Assembly (NCBI GenBank): GCA_958295955.1
Contig: OY282420.1
Location: 338,236 to 402,235 of the forward strand
Origin: an uncultured Bryobacterales bacterium
Lineage (GTDB): Bacteria; Acidobacteriota; Terriglobia; Bryobacterales; UBA6623
Direction: 5' to 3'
Length of the DNA: 64,000 bases
Made by a program: the position numbers and the translations under genes. The notes below the pieces were generated by a model. The model ran no database searches. It saw only the letters and a program-made list of their open reading frames with translations, and was not told the DNA's origin. Positions 20,745-29,800 of this stretch are shown one piece after another (position 1 is the stretch's first letter; every line of letters starts with the position of its first letter).

Positions 20745-23318
20745 TTGCCGTTTTCGATTTCGAGGCGCGGCGTCCGCCGCGCGCCGCCGCTCCCGCTCCT
20801 GCTCGCAGCCGGCGCCGCCTTGCTGCTCGCCGCCGCCCCGGCAAATGCCGAAGTCTTCGCCTGGTCGAATCTTCCCGATCTGCCCGAGCCGCTCGGCGTC
20901 GCCGGGCCGTTCGTATTCGTCATCGACGACAAGCTGGTCGTCGCCGGCGGCGCGCACTTCGCGGTCTCGCCTTTCCAGGGCGGCGCGAAACGCTGGGTCG
21001 CCGCTTCCTGGGTGCTCGACTCGCCTGCCGGAGAGTGGCGCGCCTCCACGCCGCTTCCCCGCCCGCTGGCCTACGGCGGGAGCGTCTCGCTGGGCGATTC
21101 CGCCTTGCTGCTGGGAGGGTCGGACGCCGAGCGCCACTACGCGGACGCCTACCGCGTCCGCTTCGCCGACGGCGAGCTCATATACGAACCGGCCGCCCCC
21201 CTGCCCGCACCCGCGGCAAACATGGCCGCGGCCGAGTTGAACGGCGTCATCTACGTCGCCGGAGGGCAAGCGGCCCCCGACTCCGTAACCGCCCGGCGCA
21301 CTCTGTGGACCCTCGACGGCAACGCCGAAAACCCACGCTGGCAAGCCGGCGAACCGTTCCCCGGCCCCGCGCGCATCCTGGCGCCGCTGGTTGCCCAAGA
21401 CGGCGCCGTCTTCCTCTTCAGCGGCGCCGAGCTGCTCCCCGGCGAGGCAGGGGCTCCGACCCGCCGTTTCCTGACCGACAGCTTCCGCTACGACCCCGGA
21501 AAGGGCTGGCGCCGGCTGGCCGACGCCCCGCGCAGCGTAACGGCCGCCCCCGCGGCCCCGCTGGGGCCGAGCCATATCGCCATCTTCGGCGGCGACGACG
21601 GGGCCAACTTCTTGCGCAACGACGAGCTCGGCGACAACCACCCGGGCTTTCCCCGCAACATCCTCGGCTATCACACCGTCACCGACACCTGGACCGACTT
21701 CGGCGAGGCCCCGGTCGGACACGTCACCACCACCGCTGTCGCCTGGCGGGGCCGTACCGTCATCGCCGGCGGCGAAGACCGTCCCGGCCACCGCTCGCCC
21801 GCCGTGCCGGCCGCCGCCCCGATAACCACAACCTCCGGCTTCGCTTCCATCGACTACATCGCCCTGACCGTTTACCTGGCCGGCCTCGTCCTCATGGGCG
21901 TTTATTTCTCTCGAAAGCATCTCACCAGCGACGACTTTTTCCTCGCCGGAGGACGCATGGCCTGGTGGGCCGCGGGGCTCTCGATCTACGGCACGCAACT
22001 CTCTTCCATCAGCTTCATGGCGATACCCGCCAAAATCTATTCCACCGATTGGGTTTATTTCCTGATGCAGATGACGATCGTCATGATCGCCTTCCCGGTA
22101 GTCTTTTTCTATTTGCCGTTCTTCCGCCGCGTGAAGATGACCAGCGCTTACGAATACCTCGAGCAGCGCTTCAATCTCCCGGTCCGCCTTTACGCCAGCG
22201 TGTCGTTCATCCTTTATCAAATCGGGCGCATGGCGATCGTCCTCTTTCTCCCCGCCATCGCGCTCTCGACCGTTACGGGCTTCGACGTTTACGCCTGCAT
22301 CTTGCTGATGGGCGTTCTCGCGACCACTTACACCGTTCTGGGCGGCATCGAGGCCGTCATCTGGACCGACGTCGTCCAGGTCTTCGTCCTTTTAGGCGGA
22401 GCATTGCTCAGTTTGGCCATCCTCGCCTTCAACGTCGAGGGCGGCATCGGCGGCATCGTCAGCGCCGGGATGGAGTACGACAAGTTTCACGTGTTCAACT
22501 GGACATGGGACCGGACGACCACCGCCGTCTGGGTCGTCGTCATCGGCAACCTTTTCAACAATCTGGTTCCCTACACGTCCGATCAGGCCGTAGTGCAGCG
22601 CTACTTCACGACCCGCGACGAAAAAACCGCCGCGAAGTCAATCTGGACCAACGCCGTCATGCTCATCCCCTCGACGCTGACCCTGTTCATGGTCGGAACG
22701 GGGCTTTGGGCCTTCTACCGCGCGCACCCGGAATTGCTCAACCCAACCCTGCCGACCGACTCCGTTTTCCCGTTGTTCATCGCTCAGCAACTCCCCGCCG
22801 GAATCGCCGGGATCGTCATCGCCGCAGTCTTCGCCGCGTCGATGTCCACGCTCGACAGCAGTTTGAACAGCGTTTCAGCCGCTATGGTCACCGATTTTTA
22901 CGTCCGCTTCCGCGAATCGGCGAGCGACAAGCAGCGGCTGCGCCTGGCGCGCAGGCTGACCGCCGTCCTCGGCGTGCTGGCTACGGGAACGTCTATCGCC
23001 CTGGCGAGCTTCGAAGTAGGCTCCCTGTGGGACACTTTCCAGGGCATGATGGGCTTGTTCGGGGGAGGACTGGCCGGACTGTTCGCGCTGGGCATCTTTT
23101 TCAAGGGAGCAAGCGGCCGCGGGGCGCTCATCGGCGCAGTCTCGAGCGTGGTCATCCTCTATTGGACGCAGCAGCACTCCGACCTGCACTTTTTCCTGTA
23201 CGGCGCCGTCGGCGTGTTGAGTTGCGTGGGAGTCGGCCTGGCGGCGAGCGTCTTCGTCAAAGACCGCGCGGACAAAGACTTGACGGGACTGACGATCGGC
23301 ACGATGCGGCGATCCTGA
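20745..23318 (+). CDS. Kelch beta-propeller fused to sodium/solute symporter
   Basis: An 857-residue membrane protein. After a signal-like hydrophobic segment, residues about 35-350 form a Kelch propeller like N-acetylneuraminate epimerase NanM (LVVAGGAHFA, YVAGGQA, IFGGDD blades). From SIDYIALTVYLAGLVLMG onward it is a sodium:solute symporter (SSF) with about 13 TM helices, including FFLAGGRMAWWAAGLSIYGTQLSSISF. The pairing suggests that a periplasmic epimerase module prepares a sugar, perhaps sialic acid, for uptake; this is inference. The start is TTG at 20745, because a TGA stop at 20739-20741 lies just upstream and no in-frame ATG or GTG precedes the signal. Confidence 0.85.
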   Translation: MPFSISRRGVRRAPPLPLLLAAGAALLLAAAPANAEVFAWSNLPDLPEPLGVAGPFVFVIDDKLVVAGGAHFAVSPFQGGAKRWVAASWVLDSPAGEWRASTPLPRPLAYGGSVSLGDSALLLGGSDAERHYADAYRVRFADGELIYEPAAPLPAPAANMAAAELNGVIYVAGGQAAPDSVTARRTLWTLDGNAENPRWQAGEPFPGPARILAPLVAQDGAVFLFSGAELLPGEAGAPTRRFLTDSFRYDPGKGWRRLADAPRSVTAAPAAPLGPSHIAIFGGDDGANFLRNDELGDNHPGFPRNILGYHTVTDTWTDFGEAPVGHVTTTAVAWRGRTVIAGGEDRPGHRSPAVPAAAPITTTSGFASIDYIALTVYLAGLVLMGVYFSRKHLTSDDFFLAGGRMAWWAAGLSIYGTQLSSISFMAIPAKIYSTDWVYFLMQMTIVMIAFPVVFFYLPFFRRVKMTSAYEYLEQRFNLPVRLYASVSFILYQIGRMAIVLFLPAIALSTVTGFDVYACILLMGVLATTYTVLGGIEAVIWTDVVQVFVLLGGALLSLAILAFNVEGGIGGIVSAGMEYDKFHVFNWTWDRTTTAVWVVVIGNLFNNLVPYTSDQAVVQRYFTTRDEKTAAKSIWTNAVMLIPSTLTLFMVGTGLWAFYRAHPELLNPTLPTDSVFPLFIAQQLPAGIAGIVIAAVFAASMSTLDSSLNSVSAAMVTDFYVRFRESASDKQRLRLARRLTAVLGVLATGTSIALASFEVGSLWDTFQGMMGLFGGGLAGLFALGIFFKGASGRGALIGAVSSVVILYWTQQHSDLHFFLYGAVGVLSCVGVGLAASVFVKDRADKDLTGLTIGTMRRS

Positions 23319-23333
23319 CCGCCGGGCCGCGCG

Positions 23334-24011
23334 CTAGCGGGCAACAAGCAGCTTTTTCAACTCGACCGGATCGAAATCGAGCCCCGAACGGTCGTATTGC
23401 ACCAAATGCTTCCGGCGAAGCTCGCTCATGTACTGCGTCACGATCTCGCGCGACGTTCCAACGTACTTCCCCAGCAACTTATGCGTAATCGGCATCACGT
23501 GAACCGACGTCCCCGGCCCCGGCTCGCCGAACTCCTCGCCGAGTCGCAGCAGCGCCTTGATCAGACGCTGCACGATCGGATCGATCGCCATGCTCTCGAT
23601 ATGCGCGCCCGCCCTGCTCATCTTGTCGGCCATCACCCGCAGCAATGCGCAGCCAAGCTCGGGCGCACGCAGCATGATGTCGCTCAACTCGTCGAGCTTC
23701 CACTCCATAACGGCAACGTCGCCGACCGCCATAGCCGATTCGCCGCGAACCTCTTGCCGCCGCATCGCCGATTCGCCGAAAAATTCGTCGGCGCCGAGCA
23801 AATCGAGCACGGTTTCGCGTCCAGATTCCGCAATGCGGCTGAGCTTCACCGCGCCGCGGACAACCAGAAAGATGCTGTCGGCGTGGTCTTCGGGAGCGTA
23901 GATGATTTGCTCCTTGCGAAATTTCTGCGGCTGCTTGCGCGGCAGAAACAGCAAAGGATCGTCATCCCAAACACTCGTTTCGGGCAGCGGCTGGAACATG
24001 GAAAGCGACAT
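23334..24011 (-). CDS. Crp/Fnr-family transcription regulator
   Basis: A 225-residue regulator with an N-terminal cyclic-nucleotide-binding-like jelly roll (about 25-150; LLGADEFFGES) and a C-terminal winged helix (about 165-215; ITHKLLGKYVGTSREIVTQYMSELRRKHLVQ). No FNR-type cysteine cluster is visible, so an iron-sulfur sensor is unlikely. The effector is unknown; the GES motif is present, but the cAMP-contacting arginine cannot be confirmed. The start at 24011 follows a strong AGGAGG; the reading frame extends to 24545 but this is not supported. It is divergent from the SDR gene. Confidence 0.9.
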   Translation of the reverse strand: MSLSMFQPLPETSVWDDDPLLFLPRKQPQKFRKEQIIYAPEDHADSIFLVVRGAVKLSRIAESGRETVLDLLGADEFFGESAMRRQEVRGESAMAVGDVAVMEWKLDELSDIMLRAPELGCALLRVMADKMSRAGAHIESMAIDPIVQRLIKALLRLGEEFGEPGPGTSVHVMPITHKLLGKYVGTSREIVTQYMSELRRKHLVQYDRSGLDFDPVELKKLLVAR

Positions 24012-24222
24012 CTTGCAACCTCCTCGTACCGGACCGAGATACGGGCGCGAACAGACAAACCCCCTTGCTGAAACCGCTTGCCCACCGAACGGCGCCGGCG
24101 TCTCAGTCTCACGCGGACTCATTTGTTTAGACCCGCCCGGCGCCGGTAAGGTTTCATACGCGGAAAACGATTCCGGGCGGCCTGTGCGAGAATTGTCGAT
24201 CGACAGCAGCGGGAGAAATTGC
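24012..24222. promoter_or_regulatory. Divergent intergenic region, crp-like / SDR
   Basis: This 211-bp region must carry promoters for both divergent genes. AGGAGG for the regulator and GGGAGA for the SDR are visible at its ends. A palindromic operator for the Crp-like protein was sought but no convincing TGTGA-type dyad was found. Confidence 0.4.
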
Positions 24223-25035
24223 ATGCAGGTAGAGGGAAAAGTCGTCGTCGTTACGGGCGCCGCCCGCGGCATCGGCCGGGCCATGGCCGAGCGCTTCGTC
24301 CGCGAGGGCGCCAAGGCCGTCGTCGCCTCAGACATCGACGCCGCGGAACTGGCCGCGACAGCCGACCGGATCGGCGCCTTGGCGATTCCCGCCGACGTCG
24401 CGTCCGAAGCGGCCGTCAACGAGTTGATCGAGCGGACCGAAGAGCGCTGCGGCGCGATCGACCTGTTCTGCTCCAACGCCGGCATCTCGCATCCGGGCGG
24501 AGTCGAGGTCTCCAACGCCGATTTCGAGCGGGTTTTCGACGTCAACTACCGCCCGCACCTGTACGCGGCCCGCAATCTTGCGCCCAAAATGACGGCGCGG
24601 GGGAACGGTTATCTGTTGAACACCGCCTCCGCGGCGGGAGTGCTCACGCAAATCGGCTCGGCGGCCTACGCCGTCACCAAGCACGCCGCCGTCGCGCTGG
24701 CCGAGTGGCTGGCCGTCACCTACGGCGACGAAGGATTGAAAGTATCGGTGCTATGCCCGCAGGGCGTGCGCACCCGCCTTTTGCTCGGCGCCGACGGCAA
24801 GCGGGAGAACTTCCTCATTCCCGAAGCGGTCGAGCCGGCCGAGGTCGCCCAATGCGTCATCGAAGGTCTCGACGAAGAACGCTTCCTCATCCTTCCGCAT
24901 CCCGAAGTGGCCGAATACATGCGCCGCAAGGCGAGCGACCCCGACCGTTGGATACGCGGCATGCGCAAGCTCCAGGCGCGCATACGCGAAAACGCCGCCA
25001 CGGCGATGCGCCGCCGGTCCGCCGGCGCAGGGTAA
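24223..25035 (+). CDS. Short-chain dehydrogenase/reductase
   Basis: A 270-residue NAD(P)-dependent oxidoreductase with a classical SDR core: TGAARGIG nucleotide motif at residues 11-18, NAG motif (CSNAGIS), catalytic Ser region (LNTASAAG) and YAVTK. The acidic residue after strand 2 (SDID) favours NAD. The start at 24223 follows GGGAGA. It converges tightly with the CoxG-like gene (5 bp between stops). The substrate cannot be told from sequence. Confidence 0.92.
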   Translation: MQVEGKVVVVTGAARGIGRAMAERFVREGAKAVVASDIDAAELAATADRIGALAIPADVASEAAVNELIERTEERCGAIDLFCSNAGISHPGGVEVSNADFERVFDVNYRPHLYAARNLAPKMTARGNGYLLNTASAAGVLTQIGSAAYAVTKHAAVALAEWLAVTYGDEGLKVSVLCPQGVRTRLLLGADGKRENFLIPEAVEPAEVAQCVIEGLDEERFLILPHPEVAEYMRRKASDPDRWIRGMRKLQARIRENAATAMRRRSAGAG

Positions 25036-25040
25036 GCTTT

Positions 25041-25490
25041 TCAGCCGCAGCCCGCGGCATCGACCTTCTGCTTCAGGCACTGGAAGAAGCGGTCGGTCAT
25101 CATCTTCGACACTCCGCCCAGCAAGCGCTGCCCCACGCGGGCGACCGCGCCGCCGACTTTCGCGCTGCCGGCGACGGCGACAACGGTTTTCCCGCCCTCC
25201 GGGCGCAGGGTGACCTTCCCCTCGCCGCTTACGAACCCGGCGCCGCCGCGCCCGGCCACGGCTATCGCGTACGACTGCGGGCGATTCAATTCAGCGATGC
25301 GCACCGTGCCCCGATAGCGTCCGGCGACGGCGGCAATGCCGATCGTCAGCACCGCCGCGTACTCGCGCTCTCCGGTAGGCTCGAGTTTTTCGCACCCCGG
25401 CAGGCAAGCCGCGACCACGCCGGGGTCGATCAGCGCGTCGAACACCCGCTCGGGGGGCGCATCGAATGGATAGGTCGCCTTGATCTCCAT
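25041..25490 (-). CDS. CoxG/SRPBCC-family protein
   Basis: A 149-residue START/Bet v 1-fold protein of the carbon monoxide dehydrogenase subunit G type. Signatures: FDAPPERVFDALIDPGVVAACLPGCEKLE, then GRGGAGFVSGEGKVTL, and a C-terminal helix. CoxG proteins recruit or mature molybdenum hydroxylases at the membrane, but no cox structural genes are nearby. The start at 25490 (MEIKATYPFD) is the family N-terminus; the frame extends to 25559 without support. Confidence 0.85.
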   Translation of the reverse strand: MEIKATYPFDAPPERVFDALIDPGVVAACLPGCEKLEPTGEREYAAVLTIGIAAVAGRYRGTVRIAELNRPQSYAIAVAGRGGAGFVSGEGKVTLRPEGGKTVVAVAGSAKVGGAVARVGQRLLGGVSKMMTDRFFQCLKQKVDAAGCG

Positions 25491-25648
25491 GCCGCCCGGC
25501 GGCGCCCGCGCCGCCACTGCAAGCTTCCAGTGTACTCCGCCCCGTTGCGGAAGCGGCAACGGTTGCCCGCACGGCCGTTACAAGTTGCTGCAATTCCAAT
25601 GGCCGCATACAATAACTGGTTTCCGGCGCTGCGGGGCGGGCGCCGACG

Positions 25649-26030
25649 ATGGCCCTGAAGAAATCCCAACTTTATTCTTCGCTCTGGCAAAGCTGCGACG
25701 AGTTGCGCGGCGGCATGGACGCCTCGCAATACAAGGACTACGTGCTGACCCTGCTGTTCATGAAGTACGTCTCGGACAAGCACGCCGGCAATCCCGACAC
25801 GCCTATCGAAGTGCCCGGCGGCGGCGGCTTCGCCGACATGACGAAGCTGAAGGGCAACAAGGAGATCGGCGACAAAATCAACAAGATCATCGGCAAGCTC
25901 GCCGAGGCCAACGATCTCCAGGGCGTGCTCGATCAAGCCGATTTCAACGACGAGAGCAGGCTCGGCGCGGGCAAGGAGATGCAGGACCGGCTCTCCAAGC
26001 TGGTCGCCATATTCGACGGCCTTGGCGCGC
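25649..26030 (+). pseudogene. hsdM: hsdM 5' fragment (type I modification methylase, truncated)
   Basis: The first about 125 residues match the HsdM N-terminal helical domain (LKKSQLYSSLWQSCDELRGGMDASQYKDYVLTLLFMKYVSDK, ending LSKLVAIFDGL). At about 26023 the homology stops abruptly and 21 unrelated residues run to a TGA at 26084-26086. The SAM-binding and NPPF motifs are all missing, so no methylase activity is possible. In an intact gene the next segment would lead into the methylase core. The cut end abuts a TctA fragment on the other strand. The matching 3' end of the locus (hsdR) is 5.7 kb away. Confidence 0.88.
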
Positions 26031-26142
26031 CGGCGCGTAGCCGTCCCAGGACGTGGCGATCGAGGCCGGCGTTCCGGGAACGTTGATCAGAATCGCGGGG
26101 ATGCCGCCTGCCGGGATGGCGCCGCAGTAAATGCCCAGCAGC
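26019..26142 (-). pseudogene. TctA-like fragment (tripartite tricarboxylate transporter)
   Basis: On the minus strand the frame reads LLGIYCGAIPAGGIPAILI, then NVPGTPASIATSWDGY and APARQG. This matches a conserved block of TctA membrane subunits (GIYxGAxxGGxxxAILxNxPGTPxxxxTxxDGYxxARQG). Only about 40 residues survive. Homology ends near 26019-26024, the same bases where hsdM homology ends. The flanking minus-strand sequence to about 26400 contains further short broken reading frames that I could not identify. Confidence 0.6.
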
Positions 26143-26831
26143 CCGCGGTCCGCTGCGCTGCGGATCAGCCGCCCGAAGCCCTGCTTCAGCGCGAAGGCCG
26201 CCGCGAGCGCCGCAGACTCGTCGGCCGCATCGACGAGCGCTTGCCGTGACGATCGTCCGCGAACCCGGCCTTGCCGTTGACCGCGCGGATCTCTTCCGCA
26301 GTCATCCCGTTGCGCCCGTTACTCGACGGTAATGGTGACGCCGGCTTGACTCGCTCTGCCGCCTATGGCCATGATTGCCTCCGGCGCGTCCATTTTTCCC
26401 TCTCACCGCAGGCAACGCGACGTCGCAAACCATGTGACCAATCGTTCCAAATCAAATGTCCGCTTACAGCCGACTACGACGTTTGGCCGGCCGGCGTTGC
26501 CCGCGTCCTCAACGCCCGGCTCGACGCCGACTTGGCCGGCCGCCGCGCGCGCACTGCGGACAGCGGCATCGGCCGGGATCGCTGAGATACGGATTATCGG
26601 GGCGGAAACGCGCCGTATGGCGTCTGAAGCGTCCGGGACGGGGTTCAAGTCAAGGCGGTTGGGCGCAAAAGCGGCTTGTAAGGCAAAAGAACGGCTGTGA
26701 AAACGACCGGCGGTTGAGTCCCGCGACCGCAAGATGTTGACGCCGCGGAACTGCATCGAACGAAGGCGGCGAGAATCACGCGGTCCTTTGCCCTTGCGTA
26801 AAATGGCGTGGCTTTATGCTGCGGATGCTGC
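26143..26831. other. Gene-poor stretch with no recognised gene
   Basis: About 690 bp between the TctA fragment and the end of the NHL gene. All reading frames are short or lack family-like sequence. Two short minus-strand frames (about 26322-26394, and 26310 leftward starting MTAEEIRAVNGKAGF) look like decayed coding sequence but were not identified. It also contains the second copy of the CCAAA-TGTCCGCTTA element at 26447-26466. No RNA gene or terminator was recognised. Confidence 0.4.
26447..26466. repeat. Second copy of a 20-bp dispersed element (first at 19441)
   Basis: It begins CCAAATCAAA and ends TGTCCGCTTA, and agrees with 19441-19460 at 17 of 20 positions by eye. The preceding TCGT bases are also similar. 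Unlike the first copy it has no nearby complementary arm. Confidence 0.45.
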
Positions 26832-29800
26832 TTATCGACGTTGAATCGCCAGGAACGGCCCCTCGGGAGTGGAGACGCCCTGCACGACGGCGGTGACGGG
26901 CACGTTGCCGTCGGGCAGGTCGTCCGGCAAGCGCACCGCGAATTGATAGAGGCCGGCGCAGCAAGGGGCCGCGCCCGCATAGAGAGGAACAGCATGGCTG
27001 CTCCCCTTGAATTGCACCGACACGCGGCGGATGCGGTTGTTGAAATTATCGGCGATGTACAGGTTGCCCGCTCCGTCCAGCGCCACGTCGGTGGGCCGGT
27101 TCAGTTGCGCCTCCGTTGGCAGGCCCCCGTCGCCGCTGTAGCCGTTCATCCCCGTCCCCGCTACGGTGGTAATCACGCCCGTAGAGTAGTCCACCTTGCG
27201 GATGCGGTGGTTGTTGGTATCGCCGATGTACAGGTTGCCCGCTCCGTCCACCGCCACGCCCGTGGGCCAGTGCAGTTGCGCCGCCGTAGCCGGGCCGCCG
27301 TCTCCGCCGAAGCCTTCCGTCCCGTCGCCCGCCACCGTGGAGATCACCCCCGCGGCGTCCACCTTGCGGATGCGGTTGTTGCGCTCATCGGCGATGTACA
27401 GGTTGCCCGCTCCGTCCAGCGCCACGCCATAGGGGGTCAGTTGCGCCGCGGTGGCCGCGCCACCGTCCCCGCCGTAGCCTTGCCTCCCGTCGCCCGCCAC
27501 CGTGGTGATCACCCCCGCAGCGTCCACCTTGCGGATGCGGTGGTTCAAGGCATCGACGATGTACAGGTTGCCCGCTCCGTCCAGCGCCACGCCGGTGGGG
27601 ACGTTCAGGTGCGCCGCCACAGCCGCGCCGCCGTCCCCGCTGTAGCCTTGCCTCTCGTCGCCCGCCACCGTGGTGATCACCCCCGCAGCGTCCACCTTGC
27701 GGATGCGGTGGTTGCCAGCATCGGCGATGTACAGGTTGCCCGCTCCGTCCAGCGCCACGCCTGCGGGGCCGCGCAGTTGCGCCGCCGTAGCCGCGCCGCC
27801 GTCCCCGCCGGAGCCGTGCGTCCCGTCGCCCGCTACCGTGGTGATCACCCCCGCAGCGTCCACCTTGCGGATGCGGTGGTTGTTCCAATCGGCGATGTAC
27901 AGGTTGCCCGCTCCGTCCAGCGCCACGCCGCGGGGGCCGTACAGTCGCGTTGCCGTGGCCGCGCCGCCGTCTCCGCCGAAGCCGGGCGTCCCGTTGCCCG
28001 CCACCGTCTCGATCGATGGCTGCTCCACGCTACCGAAGTAGAACGAGACTTCGCCGGCGAGACGGGGGGCTTGAACTCCGGGAATCCGGCCGGCCTCCAA
28101 GGCGGGCTCCGTCGGCCCGAAGCCGGTACCGAACAGGGTAACGGTCTCGCCCGGAGCGGCCGGGGTCAGCGCGGCGCCGGCAACCGCTCCCGGCGGCCCG
28201 ACCAGAGCCGGGCCGCCGCCGTGCAGCGCCACGACGGGATTGCGCCCGTCGGGGTTGCTCACGAAGTTGAAGAACGCCGGCGAAACCGGGGCGACAGCGA
28301 CCGATGCCGAATAGCCGCGCAGCTCCCCGGGCGTTCCGCAGCCGCGGACGACATCGAGCCGCGCCGTCCCCGGCGTCAGGCCGTGCGGCGCCTGAGCGTT
28401 GATCTGATGCGGGAAGACGGCGAACAGCGGCACGCGCTCGCCGGCGATCTCCAGGCAGATACCGGCGAGATTGTCGGCGACTCCGCCCGCAGCGTTCAAC
28501 TCGGGAGTCAGCGCCCGCGTTCCCTCCGGCGCGAAATACCGTCCGAAGACGGAAATGATGGCGTTGGGGGAGATGCGGTTTACGGCGGGGGTTCCGGTGG
28601 CCAGCACGACGCCGCCCGCAGAGATGCGGGGCAGGGGGGCGGCGGACGGCGTCAAGCGACGGATGCGATCGTTGGAACTATCGGCGATGTACAGGTTGCC
28701 CGCTTCGTCCAGCGCCACGCCTTGGGGGAAGTCCAGTTGCGCCGTCGCGGCCGGGCCGCCGTCCCCGCCGTAGCCTGGCGTGCCGTCGCCCGCCACCGTG
28801 GAGATCACCCCTGCGGCGTCCACCTTGCGGATGCGGTTGCCATCGGCGATGTACAGGTTGCCCGCTCCGTCCGGCGCCACGCCACGGGGGGAGTTCAGGT
28901 ACGCCGCCACAGCCGGGCCGCCGTCCCCGCGGTCCCTGGCGTAGGGGCCGCCCCCCGCCACCGTGGAGATCACCCCCGCAGCGTCCACCTTGCGGATGCG
29001 CCGGTTGCTCCAATCGGTGATGTACAGGTTGCCCGCTCCGTCCACCGCCACGCCTTGGGGGTTGCTCAGTTGCGCCCCCACGGCCGGGCCGCCGTCCCCG
29101 CCGTAGCCGTTCGTCCCGTCGCCCGCCACCGTGGAGATCGCCCCCGCAGCGTCCACCTTGCGGATGCGGTGGTTGTTTCTATCGGCGATGTACAGGTTGC
29201 CCGCTCCGTCCAACGCCACGCCGATGGGGTAGTTCAGTTGCGCCTCCGTAGCCGCGCCGCCGTCCCCGCCGTAGCCTGGCGTCCCGTCGCCCGCCACCGT
29301 GGTGATCACCCCCGCAGGGTCCACCTTGCGGATGCGGCTGTTGCCCCAATCGGCGATGTACAGGTTGCCCGCTCCGTCCGGCGCCACACCTCGGGGGGCG
29401 AACAGTTGCGCCGCCACGGCCGGGCCGCCGTCCCCGCTGGAGCCGCGCGTCCCGTCGCCCGCCACCGTGGTGATCACCCCTGCGGCGTCCACCTTGCGGA
29501 TGCGCTGGTTGGACCTATCGGCGATGTACAGGTTGCCCGCTCCGTCCGGCGCCACGCCGGTGGGCCAGTCCAGTTGCGCCGCCACGGCCGCGCCGCCGTC
29601 CCCTATTGGTCCTCCGCCCGCCACCGTGGAGATCGCCCCCGCAGAATCCACCTTGCGGATGCGGTTGTTGCCACCATCGGCGATGTACAGGTTGCCCGCG
29701 CCGTCCGGCGCCACGCCTCGGGGTGTGTCCAGTTGCGCCGCAGTGGCCGGGCCGCCGTCCCCGCCGAAGCCGCGCGTCCCGTCGCCCGCCACCGTGGAGA

